Under the pieces are notes generated by a model. It did no database searches. It had not been told where the DNA came from and worked only from the letters and a program-made list of their open reading frames with translations. From Anaerolineae bacterium (lineage in GTDB: Bacteria; Chloroflexota; Anaerolineae; Aggregatilineales; Phototrophicaceae), in the NCBI GenBank assembly GCA_025454715.1, contig JALONY010000003.1, forward strand, positions 1 through 20,709: 20,709 bases of DNA, given 5' to 3'. The number at the start of each line of letters is the position of its first letter. The first letter of the stretch is position 1. Below are positions 8,474 through 15,596 of this stretch, piece after piece. The translations under genes and the position numbers were made by a program.

Positions 8474-9007
8474 TTATCCCTCCACTTCAAAGCCGGTAAT
8501 CACGTTATCACGCAGGTCGAAGGCGTCGTCCGCCTCGTTGACCACATCCAACACCCCGTCCAACGCGGCATCGAACCCCTCTTGGCCGACCGCCGCCTCC
8601 AACACCGTCAGGGCATCGTCAATCAGCCCGACGTAGCGCACCTGCGCCTCGTCGAACGCATAAATCTCGTCCAGCTCCTTGGTGCCGATCTTGAGCTGGG
8701 CGAACATCCCATCATACTTGGGCGCCGCGGTATACACGCGGTCACGGTACGTCCGCAGCTTGGTCTTGACCCGCCGCGTCGCCGTCATCTTCATCAAGCC
8801 GCCCGGCGCGTCCAACACCTCGCGCTCGACCGACTCGAACCGGTCGATGCGCCGGTCGAGTTCCCCCGCGATGTGGTCGCGCAACAACCGGTCGGCCATC
8901 CGCCGCGCATTCTTTTCATGATACCCCTTGAACCCGGGGATTTTGGCCACCAACCGCTCGAAAGAGCCGCGTTGGCTGACGATCTTGTCATATAATGCCG
9001 AAGCCAT
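8474..9007 (-). CDS. Conserved-looking alpha-helical protein of unknown function, partner of the SPFH gene
   Basis: I do not recognise this 177-residue protein. It is charged and appears almost wholly alpha-helical, with no signal peptide, membrane span or cysteine motif. The first half is Arg/Lys-rich (KNARRMADRLLRDHIAGELDRRIDRFE); the second half is acidic (DEIYAFDEAQ, DVVNEADDAFDL). The general look recalls PspA-like or coiled-coil membrane-associated helpers, but no homology can be claimed. The ATG at 9007 follows a strong AGGAGG (complement of 9019-9024), at a slightly long spacing of 11 bases. It lies 6 bp upstream of the SPFH gene and 81 bp downstream of the zinc-ribbon gene, on the same strand. 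A function connected to the SPFH protein is inferred from this spacing alone. Confidence 0.8.
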   Translation of the reverse strand: MASALYDKIVSQRGSFERLVAKIPGFKGYHEKNARRMADRLLRDHIAGELDRRIDRFESVEREVLDAPGGLMKMTATRRVKTKLRTYRDRVYTAAPKYDGMFAQLKIGTKELDEIYAFDEAQVRYVGLIDDALTVLEAAVGQEGFDAALDGVLDVVNEADDAFDLRDNVITGFEVEG

Positions 9008-9088
9008 AGATGATGAACCCTCCTAAAGGCCGCGCACCTGCGCTGTGCATACAGCATACACCGAAATGCGTGCCGTCACATCACTACG

Positions 9089-9604
9089 TTACGCCGAAAT
9101 GTCGCTGTGCACCGCCCGGCACACCCCACACGTCACGCCCGTGTGCCGCACCTGCGGCAAGCCCGCCCCACAATGCAAGCACTCGCCCACCGTGGCCAAA
9201 TACCCCACCGATCGGGGATAAATCACCCCAGCCTCCCACGACACCGCCCCAGCGAACAACCCCCGCCCGCTCAGGTCGCGCAGGGCGTCCGCCGCGGCCT
9301 CGGGCGAGACCTCCAGCGCGCTCGCCAGTTGCGCCATCGAGACCCGCGCATTGCCCGCCAGCGCATCGACCAGCCGCCGCTGGATTTCGGCCTCGGTCTT
9401 CTGCGATTCTTCCAGCAATTCCGTCACCGCCGACAAGCGCGTGACCGCGAACGCCACGCCCCCAGCCACCACGCCGCCGCCGACCGTCACGATGCCCCAC
9501 AGCCACGTCATCTGCCCAGCCAAGAACAAATAAACCGCCAGCCCGCTAAAGCCCGCCGTCGCCAGCAATGCGCCGTTTCGCACCGATTGTCCCCATGCCT
9601 GCAC
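9089..9604 (-). CDS. Small membrane protein with winged-helix-like segment and C-terminal zinc ribbon
   Basis: A 171-residue protein in three parts. Two hydrophobic segments (about 11-30 and 33-55) should form a membrane hairpin. A helical segment at about 71-132 has a winged-helix look (IQRRLVDALAGNARVSMAQL). The C-terminal zinc ribbon has CxxC pairs at C142/C145 and C159/C162. I chose the GTG at 9604 because AAGGAG lies eight bases upstream and a well-spaced promoter lies 30 bases upstream. The frame stays open to 9808, but a start there would run through that promoter and into the divergent promoter region. It probably opens the cluster with the unknown helical protein and the SPFH protein. 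It may sense or tether something at the membrane, which is speculation. The family is unknown to me beyond these domains. Confidence 0.72.
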   Translation of the reverse strand: MQAWGQSVRNGALLATAGFSGLAVYLFLAGQMTWLWGIVTVGGGVVAGGVAFAVTRLSAVTELLEESQKTEAEIQRRLVDALAGNARVSMAQLASALEVSPEAAADALRDLSGRGLFAGAVSWEAGVIYPRSVGYLATVGECLHCGAGLPQVRHTGVTCGVCRAVHSDISA

Positions 9605-9612
9605 GGGTGAAG

Positions 9613-9618
9613 CTCCTT
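9613..9618 (-). promoter_or_regulatory. Ribosome binding site deciding the GTG start of the zinc-ribbon protein
   Basis: AAGGAG on the minus strand, eight bases before GTG at 9604-9602. No upstream in-frame start has a comparable site between the promoter and this codon. Confidence 0.7.
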
Positions 9619-9633
9619 GTTTATGCCCACCCG

Positions 9634-9662
9634 AGTATAGCGCATCTGCCCGCCTCGGCCAA
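9634..9662 (-). promoter_or_regulatory. Promoter of the zinc-ribbon/SPFH cluster
   Basis: Minus strand TTGGCC (9657-9662, four of six), 17 bases, TATACT (9634-9639, five of six). The predicted transcript starts about 23 bases before the GTG start. Confidence 0.6.
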
Positions 9663-9770
9663 ACCAGCACCGCATCCTCCCATCCATGAGGTAGATGGCC
9701 GAGGGCGCGTAACCAGCCACCCGCAACACCAAAACCTCGCACGTCAGGCGTTTCGTCAAATTGCATTAAA

Positions 9771-9800
9771 GTGGGCGTAAACCCACAAGCCGCGTATAAT
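9771..9800 (+). promoter_or_regulatory. Promoter of the LysM protein gene with an inverted repeat over the -35 region
   Basis: A perfect TATAAT lies at 9795-9800, with no good -35 hexamer at the right distance. At that position there is a small inverted repeat, GTGGG (9771-9775) and CCCAC (9782-9786), with a 6-base centre. It could be an operator for an activator or repressor; that is inference. The interval 9605-9855 holds this promoter and the divergent one, and no gene that I can see. Confidence 0.5.
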
Positions 9801-9855
9801 TCACTCAAGACTTTTGCGCCCTACACGACCCATCAACCTGCCGGGGGAATGTTTC

Positions 9856-11460
9856 ATGAACGGACTTCAGCGCCTCCTCCCGAGGCTGCTCTTCGTCGCC
9901 ATCGCCGCCTTCGTGCTCGGCCTGACCAGCCCCCACACCGGCACCGCTCAGGCCACCCAGACCCCCACCAGCACCACCCCCGAGCCACAAACCTACGTCG
10001 TCCGCACCGGCGATACCCTCTCGCGTATCGCCCGCCAATTCAACGTCACCACCACCGACTTGGCACGCGCCAACGACATCGGCAACCCCGATAACATCCG
10101 CGTCGGGCAGCGCCTCGTCATCCCAGCCGCCAACGCCACCCCACCTGCCGCCATCACCCCTACCCCGACCCTGACCGCAAACCCCGCCCCGACCACCACA
10201 CCCGACAGCACGGCGGCACCGTCCGGCACGCCCATCACCGCGGTCGTCCTCGCGGGCGACACCCTTTCACGCTTCGCCCAGCGCAACGGCACCACCGTCC
10301 AAGAGGTCGTCCGCCTCAACGACATCGCCAACCCCAACCTGATTGTCGCGGGCACGCGCCTGATTATCCGCGCCGAGGGCGGCACCCCCGCCCCAGACGC
10401 CACGACCACCCCGCCCGACGCCCCCGCCGCACCAGACGCCTATGGCTATGGGCGCGGCATCAGCCTGTCCATCACCGGCCAAGACCCCGCGCAGCTCGTC
10501 CAGACCGCCATCTCGCTCAACGTCGAATGGGTCAAGCTCGACCTCGACTGGCGCACCCTCGAACCCCAGCCCGAAACCTATGATTTCGCCGCGCTCGATA
10601 CGGTCGTGTTCGGCCTGAGCGATGCACGCCTAAAGCTGTTGCTCACCCTCGACAACACCCCGTCATGGGCACGCGCCGCTCAGCTCGAGGACGGCCCGCC
10701 CGACGATTTCGCCGTTTTGGCGCGTTTTGCCGCGGTCTTGGCGGAGCGTTATGCGGGGCGTGTCGCCGCCTATCAAATCTGGAATGAGCCCAACTTGCGC
10801 CGCGAGTGGTTCAGCGAGGCGCACCCCATCAGTGCCGATAGCTACGCCGCGCTGTTCACCCAAGCCCAAGCCGCCATCCGCGCCGCCGACCCCCAAGCGT
10901 TGGTCATCCTCGCCGGCCTCGCCCCCACCGGCTTCAACGATGGCGTCAACGCCCTCAACGACCGCCTGTACCTGCAAGCCCTATATGACCTCGGCGTGGC
11001 CGAAAGCGCCGACGGGGTGGCCGTCCACGCGCTCGGCTTCGCCAACCCGCCCGAGGCGCGTTGCTGCCAAGCCGCCGACGGGGTGCTGACCCACTTCGAA
11101 AACCGCAGTTTCTACTTCCGCGACACCCTCGACGATTACCACGCCATCGCCGAGGCCAACGCCGACGACCGCCCGCTGTGGGTCACCCGCGCCGGTTGGG
11201 CGACCGCCGAGGGCGCACCCAGCGCCCCCAATGCCGATTTCGTCTACGCCACCTATACCGACAGCCTCGAGCAAGCCGCCTATGTCGTCTCGGCGTTCGA
11301 GGTCGCCCAGCAGATGAAGTACGTCGGCCCGATGTTCGCCTATACCCTCAACGCCTGCCAAACCCCCGACGCCCGCCCCGAGGCGTGCTATTTCAGCCTG
11401 TTGGACGCCGACGGCCTACCGCGTGCCGCCTTCAACGCCTTAAAGGCCATGCCGCGCTGA
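9856..11460 (+). CDS. Secreted protein with two LysM domains and a glycoside-hydrolase-like TIM-barrel domain
   Basis: Predicted 534 residues from the ATG at 9856, preceded by GGGGGA at a good distance. An earlier in-frame ATG at 9814 lacks such a site. Order: signal peptide (basic MNGLQRLLPR, hydrophobic 11-23, cleavage probably near TAQA at 30-33); LysM 1 (47-90, YVVRTGDTLSRIA); a Thr/Pro linker; LysM 2 (128-172); a second Pro/Ala linker; then an (alpha/beta)8-like domain (about 195-534). That domain contains YQIWNEPNL, where E311 matches the acid/base Glu of clan GH-A families such as GH39 and GH5. At the expected nucleophile strand the sequence is LWVTRAGW (441-448), with R445 where active relatives usually have Glu (TEFGW). 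It may therefore bind glycan rather than cut it, or use another residue. LysM domains suggest attachment to peptidoglycan or a similar polymer. It is a single-gene unit with its own promoter and terminator. Confidence 0.85.
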   Translation: MNGLQRLLPRLLFVAIAAFVLGLTSPHTGTAQATQTPTSTTPEPQTYVVRTGDTLSRIARQFNVTTTDLARANDIGNPDNIRVGQRLVIPAANATPPAAITPTPTLTANPAPTTTPDSTAAPSGTPITAVVLAGDTLSRFAQRNGTTVQEVVRLNDIANPNLIVAGTRLIIRAEGGTPAPDATTTPPDAPAAPDAYGYGRGISLSITGQDPAQLVQTAISLNVEWVKLDLDWRTLEPQPETYDFAALDTVVFGLSDARLKLLLTLDNTPSWARAAQLEDGPPDDFAVLARFAAVLAERYAGRVAAYQIWNEPNLRREWFSEAHPISADSYAALFTQAQAAIRAADPQALVILAGLAPTGFNDGVNALNDRLYLQALYDLGVAESADGVAVHALGFANPPEARCCQAADGVLTHFENRSFYFRDTLDDYHAIAEANADDRPLWVTRAGWATAEGAPSAPNADFVYATYTDSLEQAAYVVSAFEVAQQMKYVGPMFAYTLNACQTPDARPEACYFSLLDADGLPRAAFNALKAMPR

Positions 11461-11480
11461 CCCCACCGCCGCCCGCACCA

Positions 11481-11514
11481 AAAACGCCCCTCATATTGTG
11501 AGGGGCGTTTTTTT
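11481..11514. terminator. Strong bidirectional intrinsic terminator
   Basis: A perfect 13-bp stem, arms 11481-11493 (AAAACGCCCCTCA) and 11499-11511, with a 5-nt loop, followed by T to 11514 on the plus strand. On the minus strand five T follow. It ends the LysM gene and can also end the convergent kinase gene (stop at 11539). Confidence 0.93.
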
Positions 11515-11538
11515 AGGATGGTCTGCGACTCGTCCGCG

Positions 11539-12954
11539 TCAGCTTCTGGCCTGAAACACCGCGATATACAGCGGGATTAAGCACACCACCGAAATCACCG
11601 CCAGCACCGCCAGCGCAATCGTCACGGGGTCGAACAACGCCCCCACCCCACCGCGCTCATCGCGCTGTGGCTGCATCGGGCGGCTGCGGTACTGCCCATC
11701 CCCGCCCATCGCGGGTGGTTGCGGCGGCGCGACCATCGGCGCGTTCGGCTGGGTCATGCGCGGCGCTTGCGGGCGCACCACCGGCACCGGCGGCTGGTAC
11801 GGGTCGGGCGCGGGGCTGACGCGCTGCGTCATCACCTCACCCCCGCCCATCACCGGCGGTTGCGGCTGTTGGGGCGGCATCTGCGGGCGCGCCTGTGGCA
11901 CCGGCTGAGGTTGCGGCGCAACCGGCGCAATCGGGGTCGGTGCGGTCGGCGGCGCACCGCGAGTACCGGCAGGGGGCGCAGGGGGCGGCGGCGGGGCATC
12001 CCCACGCCGCTCGGTCACCGCAGGAGAGGGCGGCAACGGCGCGGTCGGCGACGGCGATACATCGACCGGCATTTGGGCATAGGTCGAGTTCATCCGCGCA
12101 ATCCGCAACCGCTCACGCAACCCAATCAACAAATGCCCAAGCTGTGCCGCGTCACGGAAGCGCGACGCAGGAACCTTGTCCAACGCCCGCGCCACGAAGC
12201 TCACCAGTTCTTCCGGCACCTCGGGGTTGAATTGGCTGATGCGCGGCGGCACCTCGCGCACGTGCGCCATCGCCAACTCTTGTTGGGTCGTCCCGTTGAA
12301 CGGCAATTGCCCCGTCAGCATCTCGTACAGCACGATGCCGATCGAATACACGTCCGAGGCTGGGCTAGGCTTCTCGCCCTTGGCCTGCTCCGGCGAGAAG
12401 TAGTGCGGGCTACCCCACACCACCGCCTCGCGCTCCTTGGGCTGGGTCTCGCTCAGCGCTTGTGCGATACCGAAGTCGGTCACCTTAATCATCTGGTCGC
12501 TGGTGTTGACCAGCACGTTTTGCGGCTTCACGTCCGCGTGCACGATGCCTGCGCGGTGCGCGAACCCAATCCCCGCGCAAATCTGGATGGCGTAGTGCAA
12601 CGCCAATTCCAACGGCAACGGCCTACCGCTCCCGTCGCCGCGGATGATGCGCTTCAGGTCGGAGCCCTCGACGAACTCCATCACCATGTAATGCGTGGTC
12701 ATTTTCGGGTCGGTATGCGCGCCCACGTCGTGCACCGTCACGATGTTCGGGTGCGTCAGGTTGGCAATCGCCCGCGCCTCGTTTTGGAACCGCACGATAA
12801 ACTGCGGATCGACCGTCATGCTGGGGCGCAAAATTTTGACGGCGACCGTGCGCCCGAGCGCCTTATCGATCGCCTTATAAATCACGGCCATGCCCCCGCT
12901 GCCCTGTTGCGCCGTCAGCTGGTAGCGGCCATTCAAGATCGTCTCATTCGACAT
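11539..12954 (-). CDS. PknB-type Ser/Thr protein kinase with proline-rich linker and C-terminal membrane anchor
   Basis: A 471-residue eukaryotic-type kinase. The kinase domain (about 8-285) shows GSGGMAVIYKA (18-28), the VAVK lysine K40, helix-C E59, the catalytic loop HADVKPQN (139-146, D141), DFG (160-162) and the SPHYFSPEQ activation-segment end. The usual HRD is HAD here, so it is a non-RD kinase. A long Pro/Gln/Ala-rich low-complexity segment (about 300-435) leads to one hydrophobic span (about 443-466), placing the kinase in the cytoplasm with almost nothing outside. PASTA repeats are absent, unlike cell-wall-sensing PknB proteins. It signals by phosphorylating Ser/Thr of unknown targets. 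It lies 60 bp after the dGTPase-like gene and has a promoter overlapping that gene's stop codon. Confidence 0.92.
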   Translation of the reverse strand: MSNETILNGRYQLTAQQGSGGMAVIYKAIDKALGRTVAVKILRPSMTVDPQFIVRFQNEARAIANLTHPNIVTVHDVGAHTDPKMTTHYMVMEFVEGSDLKRIIRGDGSGRPLPLELALHYAIQICAGIGFAHRAGIVHADVKPQNVLVNTSDQMIKVTDFGIAQALSETQPKEREAVVWGSPHYFSPEQAKGEKPSPASDVYSIGIVLYEMLTGQLPFNGTTQQELAMAHVREVPPRISQFNPEVPEELVSFVARALDKVPASRFRDAAQLGHLLIGLRERLRIARMNSTYAQMPVDVSPSPTAPLPPSPAVTERRGDAPPPPPAPPAGTRGAPPTAPTPIAPVAPQPQPVPQARPQMPPQQPQPPVMGGGEVMTQRVSPAPDPYQPPVPVVRPQAPRMTQPNAPMVAPPQPPAMGGDGQYRSRPMQPQRDERGGVGALFDPVTIALAVLAVISVVCLIPLYIAVFQARS

Positions 12955-12990
12955 TCGGGGGACGCCTTTACCACTTAAGATACCCCCCGC

Positions 12991-13018
12991 ATTGTACTCC
13001 AGAAACGACTTCCGTCAA
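12991..13018 (-). promoter_or_regulatory. Promoter of the kinase gene, overlapping the end of the dGTPase-like gene
   Basis: Minus strand TTGACG (13013-13018, five of six) includes the TGA stop codon of the upstream gene. Sixteen bases on lies TACAAT (12991-12996, five of six). Confidence 0.6.
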
Positions 13019-14154
13019 CGCGCATACATCCGCTGATATTCGGTCGTCGCGCTCCTGTCCGTCAAGCACGCGATATAGTCCGCAATCGTTCGGGCTTTCC
13101 CCTCCCGCTCGATGCGCGCCTGCCACGGGCGCGGCAGTTGGCGCGGCTCCTCGGCATAGCTGTTGAACAGCCCGCGGATGATGTGGTCGGCGCGCCGCGC
13201 CATCCCGATCACCGTCGGGTGAAAATACATGTTGGCATACAAGAATTTTTTCAGCTTGCGCGTCATCACCCAAACCGGCTCGCTGAACCGCACGAGGTTA
13301 TCCGCGTGTTGCGTCACCTGCCGAGGGTCGGTCGGCCCCGCCGCCTCGATGCGCGCCGCCGTCGTCGTCAGCAAATCATCCACCAACAGCCCGACCAATT
13401 CGCGAATCAGGTGATGCCGCGTCACGTCGTCCAGCACCGCCCCACGCCAGCCCAGCCGCTCACACAACATCTGCCAAATCTCCAGCGCCTCCAGTTGCGA
13501 CGGCACGATTAACCCCGACAACAGCCCATCGTCGAGGTCGTGCGCGCTATACGCCAGCTCGTCCACCGTGTTGGCGATTTGCGCCTCGAGGCTGCCACGG
13601 CTACGCGGGTCTAACCCCATCAAGCCGCTCAGGTCTTTGGCCGCCTCGTGCTTGGCGATGCCCTCCAACGCCTCGACCGTCAGGTTCAAGCCCGTCCAGC
13701 CCGGGTAACGCTCCTCGAGGCTCGTCACCACCCGAAACGACTGCGCGTTGTGGTTGAACCCGCCATGCTCGCGCATCAACGCATCCAACGAATCCTCGCC
13801 CGCGTGCCCAAATGGCGCGTGCCCGAGGTCGTGCGCCAAGCAAATCGTCTCGACCAAGTCCTCGTTGGCGCCCAACGCCCGCGCCACCGTCCGCCCGATT
13901 TGTGCGACCTCCAACGTGTGCGTCAAGCGCGTGCGGTAATAATCGCCCGCGTCGTTGACGAACACCTGCGTCTTATACTCCAGCCGCCGAAAGGCCGCCG
14001 AGTGGATAATCCGGTCACGGTCACGCTGAAACGCCGTCCGGTAGCGCGGCTCGGCCTCGGGGTGCATCCGCCCACGGCTATCACGGCTCCGCAACCCGTA
14101 CAGCGCCAGCCGCTCATGCTCATAGCCTTCCAATTGCTCACGACTGACCATCAT
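13015..14154 (-). CDS. dgt: Deoxyguanosinetriphosphate triphosphohydrolase-like HD-domain protein
   Basis: Family members split dNTPs into deoxynucleoside and triphosphate and so balance DNA precursors. The 379-residue protein has the typical N-terminus (RGRMHPE, YRTAFQRDRDRIIHSAAFRRLEYKTQVF), followed by the metal-binding HD motif: H79 in RTRLTHT, H108-D109 in CLAHDLGHAPFGH, and a later Asp in DELAYSAHDLDDG. GGFNHNAQSFR (131-141) is also diagnostic. The length fits the shorter, dGTPase-like class rather than the 505-residue E. coli Dgt, so the substrate may be broader than dGTP. Two adjacent ATG codons open the frame; GGAGGG lies seven bases before the first, at 14154. It is divergent from the coiled-coil gene. 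Confidence 0.92.
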   Translation of the reverse strand: MMVSREQLEGYEHERLALYGLRSRDSRGRMHPEAEPRYRTAFQRDRDRIIHSAAFRRLEYKTQVFVNDAGDYYRTRLTHTLEVAQIGRTVARALGANEDLVETICLAHDLGHAPFGHAGEDSLDALMREHGGFNHNAQSFRVVTSLEERYPGWTGLNLTVEALEGIAKHEAAKDLSGLMGLDPRSRGSLEAQIANTVDELAYSAHDLDDGLLSGLIVPSQLEALEIWQMLCERLGWRGAVLDDVTRHHLIRELVGLLVDDLLTTTAARIEAAGPTDPRQVTQHADNLVRFSEPVWVMTRKLKKFLYANMYFHPTVIGMARRADHIIRGLFNSYAEEPRQLPRPWQARIEREGKARTIADYIACLTDRSATTEYQRMYAR

Positions 14155-14202
14155 GCGCCCGCCCTCCCTCGCACTACCGCCCCATCAACCCATACGCGGG
14201 CA

Positions 14203-14232
14203 ATTTTACGCCATATGCTATAATTCGCCCAA
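14203..14232 (-). promoter_or_regulatory. Candidate promoter of the dGTPase-like gene
   Basis: Minus strand TTGGGC (14227-14232), 18 bases, TAAAAT (14203-14208). The -10 match is good and the -35 weak. It overlaps the divergent plus-strand promoter at 14216-14224, so the two could compete. Confidence 0.35.
14216..14224 (+). promoter_or_regulatory. Extended -10 promoter of the coiled-coil gene
   Basis: TGCTATAAT: a perfect -10 hexamer (14219-14224) with the TGn extension. No -35 consensus is visible, as is usual for extended -10 promoters. The start codon follows 45 bases downstream. Confidence 0.65.
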
Positions 14233-14269
14233 TGAGCACGTTTCCGAACAACAGGGGATACCCTACGCT

Positions 14270-15496
14270 ATGGACATCCAACAAGCCCTACGCCTCATCG
14301 AATGGCTTGACGAAGAACGACGCAAACAGCAAAACACCATCGCCGTCCTCGAAGAACGCCTAGGCGCCCAACAAGATGCCCTCGACAAACTGACCCGCCG
14401 CCTCAACGGCCTCGAGTCCGATCACTCGATGCTCCGCAATGACCCCACCCCCCCAACCGCCTCTCACGATTCGGTCGATCAGCTCCGGCGTGAGATGCGC
14501 CAGCTCATCGAAGGCGTCGAGGCCAAGCGCCTGACCGCCGAGCGCGAGTCACAACGCATCGGCGACATGCAACGCGACCAAGTCCTCCGCACCATCACAG
14601 AGGTCGAGGAGCGCGTCGAGCGCATCGGGCGCCAAGCCGCCGAGCTCCCGGGCTACCAAATGGAGCGCGACCGCCTGTCCGGCACCCTGTCCGATGTCCA
14701 GCTCAAGCTGGATGACCTGACCAAGCGCTTTGACGATCCCGAGCGCCGCATCGCCTACCTCGAAGAGCAACGCCGCCAAGACGCCCGCCGCATCACCGAG
14801 CTAGAGACCCAGCTCCAAGAGAGCCGCCGCGCCATCGAGGCCTTCCGTCCCAAAATCAGCCTGATTGAAGACCTGTCCGTCCGCAACGAGCGCCGCATCC
14901 AAGACATCACCAACACCGAGCGCGAGCGCCGCGACCAAATCCAACAGTTCATCGACCAGCAAACCCTGCTCAACCAAACCCGCGACCAAGAGTCCGCCGC
15001 CCTCATCCGCCGCTTTGAAGAGCACGACCGCGCCATGGAGCAAAATATCCAGCGTTTCGAGTCGTGGGCAGAAGCGTACCGCGCCATGCGCCAAATCATC
15101 GAGGACTTCCACCGCATCGGCGAGCGCCTCGAGCGCCGCATCAACGAGGTCGCCGAGATGCAACGCCTGTCCGAAGACCGCTTCCGGCAAGAGTGGAACA
15201 CCTACCGCACCGATGACCAGAAGCGCTGGAAGCAATACACCCTCTCCAGCGAGGAGGTCTGGCGTCGCCACGACGAAGATTTCGCCGAGCACGTCCGCGT
15301 GCTCCAATCCATCCAGACCGAACTGCCCATCGTGCAAGGCAGCCTCAACCGCATCTGGCAGATGGAGCGTGACCGCGCCGCCGTCGAGGCCGAGCGCGCC
15401 AAGGCACTGCTCCAGCAAATGGAGCTGGGCTCAGGCACATCGCCCACCAGCACCCAGAGCTTCCCCTCGCTGGGGCGCACCAACGGCACCCCCTGA
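14270..15496 (+). CDS. Long coiled-coil protein of unknown function
   Basis: A 408-residue protein with no signal peptide or membrane span. It is rich in Glu, Arg, Gln and Leu, with heptad-like spacing over most of its length: one coil at about 1-48 (LIEWLDEERRKQQNTIAVLE), a short Thr/Pro break near 57-66, then nearly continuous helix to about 390, ending in a Ser/Thr/Gly-rich tail. There are no catalytic motifs. I chose the ATG at 14270 because the frame upstream would run through the promoter; AGGGG lies about 12 bases ahead, a rather long spacing. Coiled coils of this type may act as cytoskeletal, polar or chromosome-organising scaffolds, but the sequence does not say which. It lies between divergent dgt and convergent murA. 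SMC or RecN are excluded because no Walker motifs are present. Confidence 0.8.
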   Translation: MDIQQALRLIEWLDEERRKQQNTIAVLEERLGAQQDALDKLTRRLNGLESDHSMLRNDPTPPTASHDSVDQLRREMRQLIEGVEAKRLTAERESQRIGDMQRDQVLRTITEVEERVERIGRQAAELPGYQMERDRLSGTLSDVQLKLDDLTKRFDDPERRIAYLEEQRRQDARRITELETQLQESRRAIEAFRPKISLIEDLSVRNERRIQDITNTERERRDQIQQFIDQQTLLNQTRDQESAALIRRFEEHDRAMEQNIQRFESWAEAYRAMRQIIEDFHRIGERLERRINEVAEMQRLSEDRFRQEWNTYRTDDQKRWKQYTLSSEEVWRRHDEDFAEHVRVLQSIQTELPIVQGSLNRIWQMERDRAAVEAERAKALLQQMELGSGTSPTSTQSFPSLGRTNGTP

Positions 15497-15511
15497 CCTC
15501 CCCTCGTGAAA

Positions 15512-15574
15512 GGGGTGCAGGACAACCCTATAAGGACGCGGCCTAGCGCATCCGCCGCTCTGGTTCTGCACCCC
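15512..15574. repeat. Imperfect inverted repeat between the coiled-coil gene and murA
   Basis: GGGGTGCAG (15512-15520) is complementary to CTGCACCCC (15566-15574). They enclose a single palindromic unit of the type seen in the 19971-20170 array. There is no T tract, so a terminator role for the two convergent genes is uncertain. The rest of the 15497-15596 gap holds nothing else that I recognise. Confidence 0.6.
15530..15553. repeat. Solitary A-type short palindromic unit
   Basis: This 24-base stretch, containing AAGGACGCGGCCTAGCGCATCC, aligns base for base with the A-type units of the array after hisE (especially the one at 20059-20082), with a few changes. It shows that the unit exists singly in intergenic DNA. 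Confidence 0.65.
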
Positions 15575-15596
15575 TCGCCCAATCTTTAGGCGGGTG

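Noticed and set aside
7178..8995. A 605-codon open frame on the plus strand opposite the SPFH cluster
   Set aside because: It is the antisense of two convincing minus-strand genes and the 5' end of the helicase gene; its His/Arg/Gln-rich composition is the usual result of reading GC-rich genes backwards.
9605..9808. A longer N-terminus for the zinc-ribbon protein
   Set aside because: The extension would cross a well-spaced promoter and reach the -10 of the divergent gene, and the GTG at 9604 has a good ribosome site.
14153..14269. A 39-codon N-terminal extension of the coiled-coil protein
   Set aside because: It would be coded across the extended -10 promoter and has a composition unlike the coiled coil.
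15577..15594. Intrinsic terminator CGCC...GGCG before murA's end
   Set aside because: Only a 4-bp arm with no T tract on either strand.
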